In this document: positions 47,259 to 59,250 of the stretch, one piece after another
Position numbering within the stretch: position 1 is the first letter of the stretch
Layout: the number at the start of each line of letters is the position of its first letter
Assembly: GCA_027605045.1 (NCBI GenBank)
Contig: JAQFWX010000036.1
Location: 62,001-126,000, forward strand
Length of the DNA: 64,000 nucleotides
Reading direction: 5' to 3'
Source of the DNA: Phallus indusiatus
Lineage: Eukaryota > Basidiomycota > Agaricomycetes > Phallales > Phallaceae
Position numbers and translations under genes: made by a program
Notes under the pieces: generated by a model
Told to the model about the DNA's origin: nothing
Seen by the model: only the letters and a program-made list of their open reading frames with translations
The model's database searches: none

Positions 47259-50105
47259 CTACTCAATCTCACAAGCATCCACTGATTCATCTGCTTCGTC
47301 CTCTGCTGTATGATAGTCTTCAGAGAGGCTATCCGTATCTTTATCAGAACCTTGCAAAGAGTAAAAAATTAATCCAGCAATCATAATCCAGGTAGGCTCA
47401 CCGCTGGATGCATTGCCTGGTTCAGGTTGAATAGGACATACTAAAGGGAGACCTAAAATATGGGCAGCTTCATCACTTTCTGGACTGATACCCAACACAG
47501 CGTGAGCACGCTGGATAAACTCAAAACCATCAACACCGATACCAAGAAAACGGAAGGTTCGATGAATTTGAACTTTAAATGAGTTTGAATCGAAACTGAG
47601 GGTGTCCATATCGGAACAATATAGTCTCCCGGACTCCGAAGGATCAAGAGACCAGTATGTATCCAGCGTTTCATCGTGCACTGCTGGTTTCGAAAGAAAG
47701 AAGTATAACTCTTTATACTCGGAATTTTCAACCAAACACCTGAGCCTGGAAGGAATTCGGATGTGCCACGAGAATCCAGTAACTACAGTGACAGTATATT
47801 TATTTAGATAAGATCATTTTTACAATGACACGATAGTAGTGGAATTGGCGTACCAATGCAAGCCTTACTAACACAAACCTTACTAGACTCGTGCGTTCCA
47901 TCGATTCTTGCAAGTAAGCAGCCAATTTGACTAACATATGCACGAGTCAATTGTCCCCAGGCGGCACGATCCGAATATCTAACATCGCATTCAACCACCA
48001 CTGTCTGGAGATCGTCGGTAGCCGAAATGCTTGCTGTATCTACAGGAACGCGAATCCTGAAAACACTAAAGTTAATATTCAGTGCATGATGGAGAACATG
48101 CTATACCTGAAATGTTCACCACAATCTTCGACGGTCAATTTTGTATGCAATATTTCATCACGAACCAACCAGTCCGATGATGATGGTTCTTCACATGGAA
48201 AAAACCCTAATATAGCTGCATTCGATGCGTCGAGCGTATCGTTGTGTTCATCAACCAATAGAATGTCACCAGTGTAGATTGGATATGCTGGTCCGGAGAC
48301 GTCCTTCCATGTAAAGACATCTGTGGCACCATAAATATCCCATAAGAAAGAGGGGTCCGAAGCAACATTCGACTTTTGAGACAAACGCAGCACGTCTACT
48401 CTTTCCATAATCTTGGCCAACTCCTCTTGAGATATCATGCTAATACGCACCCTCTGCCACTGAGCAGCAGGGACGACTTGTAGAATATTCGGCGACCATT
48501 CCTGAATTCACAATAATAACTTTTCATGCGTTTAGAGATGAGAAAAATGAACTAACAAACGAGACAAGCCCGTGTCCGTCTAGAACGTTCACATAACCAG
48601 AGGCAAGATATCCATCCTTACAGTCTTTGAAACCGATAAACGTGCGAGAGAATGACAGATCCCGCCAAGATAAAATGGCATGATGAGATAGACTTTCTCC
48701 CACATATCGTAAGCCTTCCTGTAAGCAGGGGGCGAACAATGATACTACAATCAGTGGACTCGTGGTCGGTTCAAGCTCACATTTAAAAACGACCTCTGGG
48801 ATGTGTCTGAGAATAAAATTTCATCAAATATTGTGACAACTCACTGCATGGCGCCGATCTATGTACCGACCTAAAGCATCGCCTAGTCTTGGATTGAATT
48901 GATCAAATGGAATGCACCACGCTATATATGTATAATAGTAAGTCTAAATTTTCATTTTGTGAAGTGACTTAAACGAACGGTTGTGGAAAACAAGGCCAGG
49001 GCTTTCTTTTGATATGATTACACCGAACAGTTGCATCACATTTGGATGACTTGCACAAAGAATGAACTACCATTTATAACCTATGTCATAAGAGACGAGT
49101 GTATTACCGATATCGTGAATACCACTCCTTTTCTGCTTTAAATTTCTGTTGAAAGTAAAACATTATAGCGAAAAAGGAGTAGTATTTTTACCACGCACGG
49201 AAATCGTATGCCGACCTTTGTAGACACGGGTCATCCGTGTCTGACTCTCTTGTTTCCATTGGACTTCCCAGTGTTCAACTTGTCCATCCGAGCTTTTCTT
49301 GAGTACTTTTAGATCACCCCGTCTGATTTTTGTGAACTGCCCACTTTCAGAAGACTTCAGAACGCAAACGAACAATCCAACTTACATCAGGGTCCGTCTC
49401 CTCTGTGTTGTTGCCCATTTGGAGACGTATGACACCCCTGAGCTAGATATGAAACTGGAATGAAACCAAGATCTGCGTCACATATATTCGTACGCACCAT
49501 AAGATTGCTCCGAAACTCTTCTATCCGGGTTTGATAACGTGCCAATAATTCTTTTTCACGATCAGCTGCGAAATATTTCCGAAGGAGTTTCGATTTATAT
49601 GGTTTATTGAATGATCGGAGATCGTTTGCGACGTGTTGTAAGTATCTGTTTAAATGGATTCAGACTGGCAAGTATCTCATGCGAGCAGAATTGCATACTG
49701 GTAGAAGTCTTCACAACCTTTCTCGAAGCTATTAAATGAGTCGGACGTGATTTCATAATTCTTTTCGGTCTCCTCATGAAGTATTTGGAGAATAGTTGTG
49801 ATTCTGACTGTCAGAGTCTTATAATCATACTGATTTTGTTGCATTTGCTAATTCTCTATTAGGACTCACGAGTTGAGATCCAATGGCTGACTCACTTGGA
49901 TAGGCTTTAGCAGAACCTTGACTAGCTCCGCTGCACCCTTTAAATATGGGAATGGGAGGAGACCCCCCACCGCACTAGCCAATTCAGCAGCCCGGAAGGC
50001 GTTAGATACCCAGTCGGTTTCGCTCTGCATAACGGATACTATGGTTGAAACTGATGCCTCATGTTCTTTCTGGGGGATAAAAGACCTCGTCTTCTGAAAA
50101 CCCAT
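47259..50105 (-). CDS. Array copy G: MLKL-NTD-like / pseudokinase-like protein
   Basis: Complement strand, open through all family exons. ATG 50105 (MGFQKTRSFIPQKEHEAS), ETDWVSNAFRAAELASAVGG, then exons 2-4 at about 49850-49388. Exon 5 reads FTKIRRGDLKVLKKSSDGQ with MTRVYKGRHT, so this copy has Thr in place of Val before RVYKG. HPNVMQLFGVIISKESPG follows. The micro-exon reads RSFLN (near 48785). Exon 11 is 48499-48112 approximately, with DVSGPAYPIYTGDILLVDE. Exon 13 includes TYWSLDPSESGRL and ISPESDEAAHILGLPL. The acidic tail ends DESVDACEIE at stop 47259-47261. Convergent with F and divergent from H. Same inferred role as copy B. Confidence 0.74.
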
Positions 50106-50164
50106 AGCTGTCAGGAGATGGATCGCGCTTATGGGATAAACCGGTTTGTGTGAATATTATCTAT

Positions 50165-50225
50165 TTGTGTCAAACGTGTGCTTGTTTTATACCTGTTAAA
50201 GAGAAACTGCCTCTAAGAACCGCAA
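50165..50225 (-). promoter_or_regulatory. Conserved family 5' element, copy G
   Basis: The complement contains agaggcagtttctctttaac then aggtataaaacaagcacacg, 60-120 nt upstream of the ATG. Two substitutions (agaggc changed to tagaggc context, gacagg to aacagg) make it the most diverged of the active-looking copies. A minisatellite follows directly upstream. Confidence 0.45.
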
Positions 50226-50233
50226 TAAATGCT

Positions 50234-50387
50234 GACCAAAACTAGCTCACCAAAACTAACTCACCAAAACTAACTCTCCAAAACTAACTCACCAAAACTA
50301 ACCAAAACTAACTCTCCAAAACTAACCAAAACTAACTCTCCAAAACTAACCAAAACTTACCAAAACTAACCTACCAAAACTAATTGC
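50234..50387. repeat. Minisatellite, unit about 8-14 nt (ccaaaactaac)
   Basis: About a dozen imperfect units of ccaaaactaac, alternating with ccaaaactaactcac and ccaaaactaactctc forms. It lies exactly where copies A and I have a single gctgacgaaaag / aagcaactgc stretch, just upstream of the 5' element of copy G, so it is a local expansion in the promoter region. No spacers of independent sequence are present, so it is not a CRISPR array. Confidence 0.85.
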
Positions 50388-50589
50388 ACCGCCGTATCAA
50401 ATGCGCGTGTGCCCACGAACTGGACCGCATTGACTTTCCAACCAAATCATGATTAAAGGCTTCTTCGATACATGATTTGACACCGCAAGCACGAAGCAAA
50501 GACGTGCAACAAGAGCGGACAAGTTGGTAGAGACCTTGAGTGTTGTGTCATTCTATAGCATATCCATTAGCAAACAGCCTACACTTTCA

Positions 50590-50930
50590 GACCAAACTTA
50601 CCACCATCATATTCTTCATTCAAAGCTCGGAGGAGGCGCCGGAACAGCAACAGCGTCACTTCACGGCGTCAGAATCCATCTTACTTGATACCCATCGCAG
50701 AAGAGGTATTAGCGGTTTTGGAGTCATCAGTCCTGTTCGTCATTCTTATTATTCCAGTCCTTGGCACCATAACGCTCAGGCATGAGGCACCCTGAACCGC
50801 TTCCTCTCGTGATCAATCCTCCCCGTCGATTTCACCATCGCTCGTAGTATCCTCGAATTCACCGTAGACACAATTGGCATACTCAACTCAAGCGGGCGAT
50901 TTCCTGCCGAGGCAGTATCACCCGTGTCTC
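50590..50930 (-). pseudogene. Relic Y, copy 3
   Basis: The complement reads ASAGNRPLELSMPIVSTVN, then SRILRAMVKSTGRIDHERKR, homologous to 8800-8995 and 21400-21560. It is contiguous with the exon-1 relic at 51000-51197, in the same order as at 21.1-21.7 kb. Confidence 0.4.
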
Positions 50931-50999
50931 TATCAAGAGATAGCATCACTTGGGGGGCACAGCCACAACCGCCAATCATTCCATTCCGGTAGCTGAACC

Positions 51000-51198
51000 G
51001 CTTGGATAAAGTTCTAGCAGAGTCCCGACTAGCTCTGCTACACCCTTGAGATATGGGAGTGGCAGAAGCTCCCGCTGCATTAGCCAGTTCAGCGACCCTC
51101 AAGGAATTTGATACCCAATCAATTTCGTTGGTATAATAGTATGGCACTATGTTCCTGGGGGCTACATGTACAATTTTTCCTATTTGAAAAACAACCAT
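51000..51198 (-). pseudogene. Array relic: exon 1
   Basis: The complement starts with ATG (MVVFQIGKIVHVAPRNIV), then NEIDWVSNSLRVAELANAAG, and loses frame at ASATPISQGCSRAS, which is the PFPYLKGAAE segment in another frame. It shares derived substitutions with the relic at 21150-21345. Exons 2-14 are absent. Confidence 0.6.
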
Positions 51199-51552
51199 AC
51201 CTGAAAGTTAATATCATGTGCGTGCGGTGTGTGTGTGAAGTATTACACGGACTAATGGCAAATTGACCTATCCACATGATCAGCGTGCTTTCCCTGGACC
51301 TCAGGCCATGCCTGTCGATGAGCTTTGTGCATCGCTTCTGGCAAGGTGCAACGGCAGTTGCTGGCCCTCGGGGCTTGAGGGTAAGCGCGCATCTGAATCG
51401 AACAATATCAACTACTGACTGCTCCCAGAAGCAATTATCAAATACAAGCAGCAGAAAAAGCGCGCATTCGACATATATTAGAGCATCGATGTAGATCATT
51501 ATATCAAATCGTCGGTGCAGCACTTCACGCACACAATTTGTCTCCCCAAAGT

Positions 51553-54436
51553 ATGAATTTTCGGAAGAAAAGGTCTAGTCCCCAAAAGGAGCGTGAGGCA
51601 TCAGCTTCAGCTGCGATACCTGCTACGCACAATGACATCGACTGGGTATCTAATGCTTTCCAGGTGACTGAATTGGCTAGTGCGGCGGGGAGCCTTCTGC
51701 CATTCCCATATCTGAAAGGTGCAGCAGAAATAGTAAAGACTTTGTTGATGCCTATCCAAGTGAGTCGGTTATTAAATATGTGGAAGTTGACTAGGACTGT
51801 TAAGTACTCATGAAATCAGCAAATACAACAGAACCGAGGCGATTATAAGATTTTGGCTATTAATATCACGGCTATTCTTCAAATACTTCACGAGGAAACC
51901 AAAAAGCATCATGAAACTGCGCTCTCATTAAACTACTTCGAGAAAGATTGTGAAACCTTTTACCGGTATGTAGTTCTTCTACTCATATAAAATGCCTACT
52001 AATCTGAATCCATTCATACGGATGCTTGCAACGCATTTCAAACGATCTCAAGTCATTCAATAATAACCCAGATAAATCAAGACCCTTTCGGAGATTTTTT
52101 TTCGCTGATCGTGAAAAAGATTATTTAGCACAGTATCAAAACGAAATAGAAGAGTTTCAAGAGAATCTTCTGGTGCGCACAGGTTTATTTGATGTAGCCT
52201 TCAATCTCATTTCAAGTCTCATATCAATTCAGCTCAGGGGGGTTATATGTCTACAAATAAGTGGCACGAACGAGATGGCCTCTGATGTAAGTCGGATTGG
52301 TCGTCTGCATTTTCTAACTTTCTGAGATTCACAAGTTCAAAAAAATTCGACTTGGCGATCTATACGTACTTAGGAGCAGCTCGAGCGGGCAAGTTGAACA
52401 TTGGGAAGTTCGATGGAGACATGAGACTCAAACGCGGATGGTCCGTGTCTACAAAGGTCAGAATGCTACCCTTGTGCGTCGTGCCAAAAAAATATTGCCG
52501 CCTTTTTGTTGTGTTAGTCTTATACTTTCAGTAGCAATTCAAAGCAGAAAAAGAGTGGTACTCGCGTTATCGGTAATGCACTCGTCGTTTTGTGAGTAGT
52601 CACAAACGCTAACTCAAACTTCATGCAAGCCATCCAAACATGATGCAGCTATTCGGTTTAATCACATGCAAAGAGAGCCCTGGCCTTGTCTTTCACAACT
52701 GTTCGTTTACTCGTCACTTGTAGAAATCAAAGCCTGGATTTACCGTTATACGTATATATAGCATGGTGTATTCCGCGTAAAGAATATTTTCGAAGATTCG
52801 TCGACCCGTTGCGTTTGTGCGCTGATCATCACCGTTTAGTGAGCTGTCATGTTTATTGATGGCGATTTTTCCTTTTGACACATCCTAGAAATCATGCTTT
52901 GATGTGAGCTTGAATCTATCATGATTCCCTTCGTGTTGTATCTCATCGTTCACATTCTGCCTACAGCAAGGCTTACATTATATAGCAACCAGTATATCTC
53001 ACCATGCCCTATTATCATGGCGAGATTGTCGGTTCATTGGCCTATTTGTCGGTTTCGAAAATCGTGACGACGGATATCTTGGCCGTACTTATGTGAACAT
53101 TTTAGATGGACGCGGAGTTGTTGCATTTGTTAGTTCATTTTCTCATTGCGAAGCGCGTGAAAAAAATACCTTGAATTTGAATTTCAGGAATGGTCGCCGA
53201 AGATTATACGAGACATCCCTATTTATCACCGTCGTAGCATGGTTATTGACATAAAACCTCTTGAGGACTTGGCAAGGATTGTTGAAACAGTGGTAGACAT
53301 GCTGCGTTTGTTCAAACAATCCGGTACTACTACTCTGCTAAAACCGAAGTTCTTACGGGACTTCTATGGTGCCATAAATGTTTCGATTTTCCAAGACGTC
53401 TCCGCACCAGCATATCCTGTCCACACTGGTGACATTCTATTAGTTGACGAACACACCGATGCACTTGACACTTCAAATGCAGCTATGATGGGGTTTATTC
53501 CATGCGAAGAACCATTATCATTGAGATGGTTCATTCGTAATGAAAAATTACATACATACTTCGAAACGGAGAATAAATTGTCTGTCGAAGATTGTGGTGA
53601 ACATTTCCGGTATGGCATATTTTCATTATGTGGCAACACTGGATATCTTCCTTATCGCAATGTTTTCAGAATTTGCCTTCCTGTGGATACAGTAGGTATT
53701 TCAGCTAGCGAAAATATCCAGACAGTTGTGATTGAATGCGATGTTCTATATTCACGTCGTGCTACTTGGGCACAATTGGCTCGTGCATATGTCAGTCAAA
53801 TCAACTACTTACACGCAAAATTTGGTAGAAGGCGAACACGCGCCTCCAATAGTTATTATGCTGGTATGTTAACTTCACGATTGTCATGATGAAAGAATTT
53901 ATTCAAACATATGGGTCCCATAGTAACTGGGTTCTCATGGCACTTACAGATTCCTATCAGGCTCAGATGTTCCGTTGGAAATTCTGAGCATAAAGAGTTA
54001 TATTTCTTTATTTCAAAACCAACGGCACACGATGAAACACTGGACACATATTGGTCTCTTAATCTTTCGGGGTCTGAAAGGCTGAACTGTTCTGATATCG
54101 ACACCCTCGGTTTTAATTCAGAATTATTGAACATGAAATTTTTTCGGACCCTCCGTGGGTTTTATGTTTCAAAGGACCACTTTCACTCAATCTGGGACGT
54201 GCACAATGCGTTGAATATCGATCCAGCAAGCAATGAGGGTGCTCGTATTTTAGGTCTTCCTTTAATACGCACCATTGAAGCTGAATCAGGAGATGGATCA
54301 GACGGTGGGCCTACTTGAGTTCTTAGTTGCTGCATCAGTTTCTTACTTTCTGAAAGATTCTGAACAAGATGATACTTGTAGCTCCGAGTCTTACTATACA
54401 GCAAAGGACGGAGCAAATGATGAGAGGGTGGATTAA
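51553..54436 (+). CDS. Array copy H: MLKL-NTD-like / pseudokinase-like protein
   Basis: Open through the 14-exon plan and the most diverged intact copy. ATG 51553 (MNFRKKRSSPQKEREAS), DIDWVSNAFQVTELASAAG, exon 3 with RRFFFADREKDYLAQYQ. The exon 6 acceptor appears shifted 3 nt to ttcagtag, which avoids an in-frame tag. HPNMMQLFGLITCKESPG; micro-exon KSCFD; exon 10 QGLHYIATSISHHALLSW; exon 11 from 53188; IQTVVIECDVLYSRRATW; exon 13 TYWSLNLSGSERL and IDPASNEGARILGLPL. The exon 13 donor is gtgggc. Tail: DSEQDDTCSSESYYTAKDGA, then stop 54434-54436. Exons 8 and 10 follow the D/E/F subtype while exon 12 is closer to A/B/C, which suggests a mosaic. Same inferred role as copy B. Confidence 0.74.
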
Positions 54437-54439
54437 TTG

Positions 54440-55870
54440 ACGCTCATGACCATAAATAACGCTTCTAACATCAAACTTTACAAGGCGTTTACAATATCTG
54501 AAGTCACATTCACGACTAGTTTCCGCGCACCTCAAATCTCTCTCCCTATCAATATATTAAACGCATGCATACATGTTTTATCCTATCAAATAGAATATCT
54601 TTACAGACCGTGGTTCCACGCGAACCTTGAACCTTGCACAGAAAAGTCTGTTAAGGGGTTACCGGTCACCGTCCTAGGTTTACCGCTTTTCAGATCAACC
54701 AACCAACTGGTGTGCAAAATGTGTTGCATTATAACCGGAATTGAAAAGTGATCGTTTCACGTTTTCCAGGGTGGACACATGCGCCTTTCCACTGAGCTAA
54801 ATACCGCAATTTCCTTCTCCTCGCATTTATGTTCACGAATATGCAATATCCGGTCATTGAGTGAAGCCCTGGGGACACATGATCAGAATCTTTCGCGGGT
54901 CGGATGGGGCTCATTGTTCGCCGTGTTACATATTCTGCGTATATCGTAAATACAAGTATGCACTTATTGCGGCGTGACGAAGGTGTGTAAATACGACACC
55001 CACACAATCTTGGCCTCCTGGCCTCCTGACATGTGTCCAACGATGCCGTCCCAGTTGTGTTTCCAAAGCGCCAGCACCCTCGGTCAACTTGGTTCGACAA
55101 TACCGTCTGAGGATACTGAAAGGAGGCTCAGGGTCCAATTGGTAGGCTGTAATACATAATGGTCATCCTGAACACGGCCTTCCAACAGGCGGGTGGTTCA
55201 AGGTCGGTTGCTATCACCGAAAACCCAAATGAAAAGGTCATGCGGATGTAGCGAGACATATGAGAAGAATAGTACCGCGTGCTGTTTGAAAAGAAGCTGG
55301 CTTGTTTTGCTTTGGCACAATCCTAACGAGACGAATAAAATGACGATGGTGTCCATCCTCTTTTTGTCAAGCCTTATAGATGTTATCTTTTATTCCGACG
55401 TTCCATTGTTGAACAGTGTGCAAGAATTGGGTTTCGTCGCATGAATGATTCTGGATTAGATCATGACACGAAGGTGAAGGAAGGGCTAGCCGGTGGTACT
55501 TAGATACGAAACCGTGCCGATGGGCAGTTGTGCAAACGCAGGTGCTCGTGGTCTGGACGCAGTTTTAGGGAAGATCTTGAGAAAATGTTGGAAGGCGAAT
55601 GGCAAAATCATTAGCATGTAATTTCCTAACTCTTTCTTTCTGCAATAACGAGCCATGAGTTTCTGCGAGGATTGTGTAAAGAAAGTTGTCCACGGTGGAG
55701 AACACGGAAGGAAACGATATTCATGATGTTGTCACAACCAATCTCGTGAAGGCGCTGTGGTATATGGAATATATACGAAACATAAATAAACTCAATAGAT
55801 GGAGAGCATCATAGACTTTACATCACATTAGTGACAAATATTGAACTGATTATAAAGTAATGCACCAAAT
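54440..55870. other. Family 3' flank, then intergenic sequence
   Basis: 54550-54650 is the family 3' flank (aacgcatgcatacatgtttt; gaatatctttacagaccgtg). Beyond it, 54730-55870 has only short overlapping frames. A 61-codon plus frame at 54974-55159 and its minus shadow show no motif I recognise. The last 150 bp form the upstream region of the Nudix gene. Confidence 0.4.
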
Positions 55871-55888
55871 TGCTCCTTGCCACTTGCC

Positions 55889-56828
55889 ATGTCGCGTGCG
55901 ATCGCCGCTGCCGCAGGTTTGCACGTTCGTGGTTTGACCACCGCTACCGCTGCCAACACACCACAAATACCCCTCCACACTCCTTTGACACCCAACACTT
56001 TACGGAGAATCCAATCTTTGCTGAACGACTCGGTGAAGGATGCATCTCCAAATTCTGTTTTGAGTAAAGCTCGCTATAACAAAGACCACGAAGCTATTGC
56101 TACCGCTGCCGTGCTCATACCCTTGTGCAATGTTAATGGTCAACCTGGCATTCTATTTCAAGTTCGAGGCAAGCTACGAACCCACAGTGGGCAAGTTAGG
56201 TATGCAGTATTATATACATGTTTGGTTTCACAGAGTCTGACAATTATGGCCAGCTTTCCAGGAGGTAAGATAGACGAGGTCGGTGGACTGTTTAATTAAT
56301 TCACATACTCTCTAAGCTTTTTTCTCAGTCGGACAGGTCTCCTGAAGATGCGGCTACCCGAGAAACATGGGAGGAAATGGGTATTCATCCTAGAAATATT
56401 CATGTGCTGAATCGAATGGAATCATGGCAAGAACGTTCCCTCGTTGGTCTCCAGGTCCTTCCTATTATTGTAAGCATAGTGACACTGTCTAGTGTGTATA
56501 ACGTCTTATCTCATATATGCAGGGTTATATATCTCCATCACAAAATAACCATAATCCATCAGATCCTATACCTTCTCTCGAAATCTCATCATTAACGCTT
56601 TCAGCAACCGAAGTAGCCCACGTTTTCCATCTTCCCTTCAGTGAGATAATGACATCTACGCGACTAAGACGAGATTTCTTCCGGGGATCGCAGCCTTATT
56701 ACACCGTAAACGTTTCGGATAAAATACCTCTACCAGCGGCGACAGGCGACGATGATAATCGGTTGGAGGTGTGGGGAATAACAGGCTGGTACTTGTCGTT
56801 GTTTATGCGTGCCATGGGCGTATGGTGA
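55889..56828 (+). CDS. Nudix hydrolase, CoA diphosphatase type (NUDT7/8, Pcd1-like)
   Basis: Predicted to hydrolyse CoA or its derivatives to phosphopantetheine and 3',5'-ADP. Exons 55889-56199, 56254-56278, 56329-56469 and 56523-56828; phases agree and give 260 aa. Start MSRAIAAAAGLHVRG is presequence-like, suggesting a mitochondrial form. EAIATAAVLIPLCNVNGQPG, then the CoA-type signature RTHSGQVSFPGGKIDESD continuing into DAATRETWEEMGI (RExxEExG, metal-binding Glu residues present). QERSLVGLQVLPIIGY is the downstream substrate region. The end WGITGWYLSLFMRAMG is usual for this subgroup. A 25-nt exon carries the SFPGGKIDE turn. It is convergent with Vma12, with 59 bp between the stops. The last exon is partly duplicated at 62.9 kb, and 5' fragments lie between the M20 genes. 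Confidence 0.88.
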
Positions 56829-56887
56829 TTTTGCCGAGTTTTTTGCGAGTTAGTTAGATACTCTAGAGTAGAACCCATTAATCGATT

Positions 56888-57638
56888 CTAATTATTGTGC
56901 GAATAGTGGATGGCATCAGCTCGTCGTTTCCGCAATTTCGTGTCGTCGTCCTTTTCTTTCTTGACCGGCGCAGGGGTGATCTCAGTCTCCTCCGCATCTT
57001 CCAAAAGCTTCTCTCTTTTCTTCTTCTGGTCAAACTGCAAGCGTGTGCCCTTCGGAAGACGCGATTTGTCTTCACGCGACTGCCATATAATAAACAAGAT
57101 ACCCTCAGTCGCAGCGAGCATCAGTGCAACCGATAGAGCGAATAAAGCTCGCTAGCATCTCGTCAGTCAAAATCCCGCGTGCATTTTAATATATATCTCA
57201 TACCCATTCATCTCGCCAGCCAACATGTTTACTGGCCCACCAACTCGCAAAGCCCGTTCCTCCGATGCTGAAAAGAGCATTGACAAGCCCGATAATCGCT
57301 CTCCTATCACTCAGATTCTTGTGTGCTGTTTCCGCGGGATCCTCCGGAGATTCGTACTTTGGAAATTTCGAAAGAGGGGATGTGATTGTTCCGGAAAGAA
57401 GTGAAATCATGGCATAGTCATTCGCGTTCAGCTGTTTTCCGGCAAGTTGTTTACGAGCATCTTCCGTCCGAGCCCATTGCGAGATTTTTAGGAGGATTGC
57501 ATAGGATAATTCTACTTGATTTTTGAGCGGAACTGATAGCGCATCCTTTAATTCGTCCGGTAAAAGATCAACTACGACCTCGAGTTTTTCAGCCAAATGC
57601 TGTGGAATAGAAACGGTCGTGGTGGTCAATTCTGACAT
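56888..57638 (-). CDS. VMA12: V-ATPase assembly factor Vma12/Vph2-like, copy 1
   Basis: ER membrane protein that with Vma21 and Vma22 assembles the V-ATPase Vo sector. Exon 1 is 57204-57638 (145 codons, MSELTTTTVSIPQHLAEKLE) and exon 2 is 56888-57151 (acceptor gctag), giving 232 aa. The soluble part has PDELKDALSVPLKNQVELSY and QLAGKQLNANDYAMISLLSG. Two membrane segments, AIIGLVNALFSIGGTGFASW and ALFALSVALMLAATEGILFI, with RAIIGLVNALFSIGG typical of the family, are followed by a charged tail ending LRKRRADAIHYSHNN. Complete and in frame. Its start faces fragment X, about 50 bp upstream. A second copy lies at 63134-63862; this one keeps the longer C-terminus. Confidence 0.88.
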
Positions 57639-57689
57639 AGTGAAAGAAAGACGGTAAGAAAGAAAAAGGAGTGTCTTTGTCGTTCAAGG

Positions 57690-57755
57690 TTGTTTTGGTG
57701 ATGCTGGCGAATGGATCGTTGTCGGCGGCGCGAAGCGGCAGGCCGCGATGAATTC
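57690..57755 (+). pseudogene. Fragment X, copy beside Vma12 copy 1
   Basis: The frame FGDAGEWIVVGGAKRQAAMN matches the middle of the open frame at 3406-3624. No start codon precedes it between here and Vma12, so it is probably a truncated piece joined to the Vma12 promoter. It is included in the segmental duplication (63915-63980). Confidence 0.4.
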
Positions 57756-58133
57756 AGAGCCGGTATGTTCAATGTGTGGAGGTGTGTGGACGTACGAGCG
57801 CGAGTCTATTTGCCTTGTAAATCCCAAATGTCTGCTTTTCGGGAGCCTTCCCATCGCGTGCAGCTTTGTTTTATCATTAGATGATTCTCCTCCTTTGTGA
57901 GCATCTCTCAAACTGCGCGAATATACCTATCGGTTCAGACTTCGCACCAATGTAAGCCCGTGTATTCATTACTGGGCATGGCGCATAACGGCGACTCTTG
58001 CAGCATTTCATTCCAATTCCATGGGCCGATGCCTGGTTCTCCACCCCATTATCTGGAGGCTGTCTGTGTAGGAAACTTAGTCTACAGGTATGTAATTAAT
58101 AATAGATAGTTTAATCTAATGTGATGAACTTAC

Positions 58134-58170
58134 CTCTCTCTTAGTAGTTGAGTAGACGACTAAGAGAGAG
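58134..58170. repeat. Perfect 12-bp inverted repeat
   Basis: CTCTCTCTTAGT at 58134-58145 pairs exactly with ACTAAGAGAGAG at 58159-58170, with a 13-nt loop. It lies in non-coding sequence between Vma12 and array copy I, next to no recognisable promoter. No flanking target-site duplication was identified, so neither a terminator nor a small transposon end can be asserted. Confidence 0.6.
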
Positions 58171-58234
58171 TTGACGCGATTCGCGGTACGCGGGTAATGG
58201 GCGTGACGTCTCCTTCCTAATTCCAACAATCTGT

Positions 58235-58975
58235 GTGCGAGGCACGAATTTACCTTCCAGCGGCTGGCGAGCCTACACTATCAACATTGCGCAGTACATT
58301 CCCTTCCACGAAGAACAAGGCATCAACATTTATGCTGTCACGGGGAAAGCTAGTAACGAGCCCGACTCCAACGCTATCCCTTCAAGTTATGCATGTATAC
58401 TTTCCGATGATTTGACCCCCTCGAGATTCTGTGCCCTACAGTTACAGCCACATCCTCGGACGTCTATGTGACCTGCTGCTACAAAATGGGATGAGACAAG
58501 GCAGAACTCTATTATCCAAGCTTCAAGGATGGCGAACATCTTCAACATTTATTACGTACCACAGCTGCCAATCCGATTCCGAGATGCCCTTTCAATACCT
58601 CAAATAGAATTGGCAAAACAACTGAGTGGGCCGACGATGATTGCGCTGGGCTCCTCGATTGGGACATCGTTGGAGTCATGATGCAGCGCTACATATGCAT
58701 AAAACCCTTTGTCTACGCCGATGCAAGTGCATACTTGTATTGGCAATGCGTGCGGAATAATGTGGGGAATAATGGGCTGATCCATCTCGCAGGGGAATCT
58801 TGTTATGTATCTGCGCGGTTGTGGGCAACGGCCGGATATCTCAGGTTCGTTCAAATCAGGTGCGAGACGAATTCGAGTGAACGTATGAATGCGTTTGAGA
58901 ACATGAATAGGGCCATTTCGATTCTGATTATCAATGAAGCGCACGCATCTTGGATGTCGGGTGGGCGTTAAGGCT
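58235..58975 (+). pseudogene. Relic of the Arp9-associated repeat
   Basis: An open frame at 58235-58468 (NLPSSGWRAYTINIAQYIPF, then DSNAIPSSYACILSDDLTP) has no domain I can name. From about 58550 the sequence is homologous to 4797-5240 (plus) and to the complement of 19570-19860. The shared tgggacatcgttggagtcat (58664) corresponds to INRDIVGV in Arp9-type relic 2. The final block, 58730-58970, is the same as in the other copies. Frames are inconsistent across blocks, so it is a relic. Confidence 0.4.
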
Positions 58976-59250
58976 AGGACAATGAACCGTACTAACTATC
59001 TTAATGTGAGCCGATTCCCAGACGTTTCTGCACAGGGTTACGTTAAAGGCTCACGGCGACGAGGGAACCACTGTCTATGAAGATAATCTCCCTACAATAA
59101 TCTGTTTTATAGGATAAAACATACATGCATGTGTTTAAACAAATTACATAAAGGAATATTGTGATGTACGAGGAAAACACCACCAAACTAGTCGCGAATG
59201 TAACTGCAGCGATTGTAAACACGCTATGGAATCCGATGTTCGTAAAAGCG

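Noticed and set aside
50234..50387. CRISPR-like array
   Set aside because: Units are contiguous, without unique spacers, and the DNA is fungal; it is a minisatellite.
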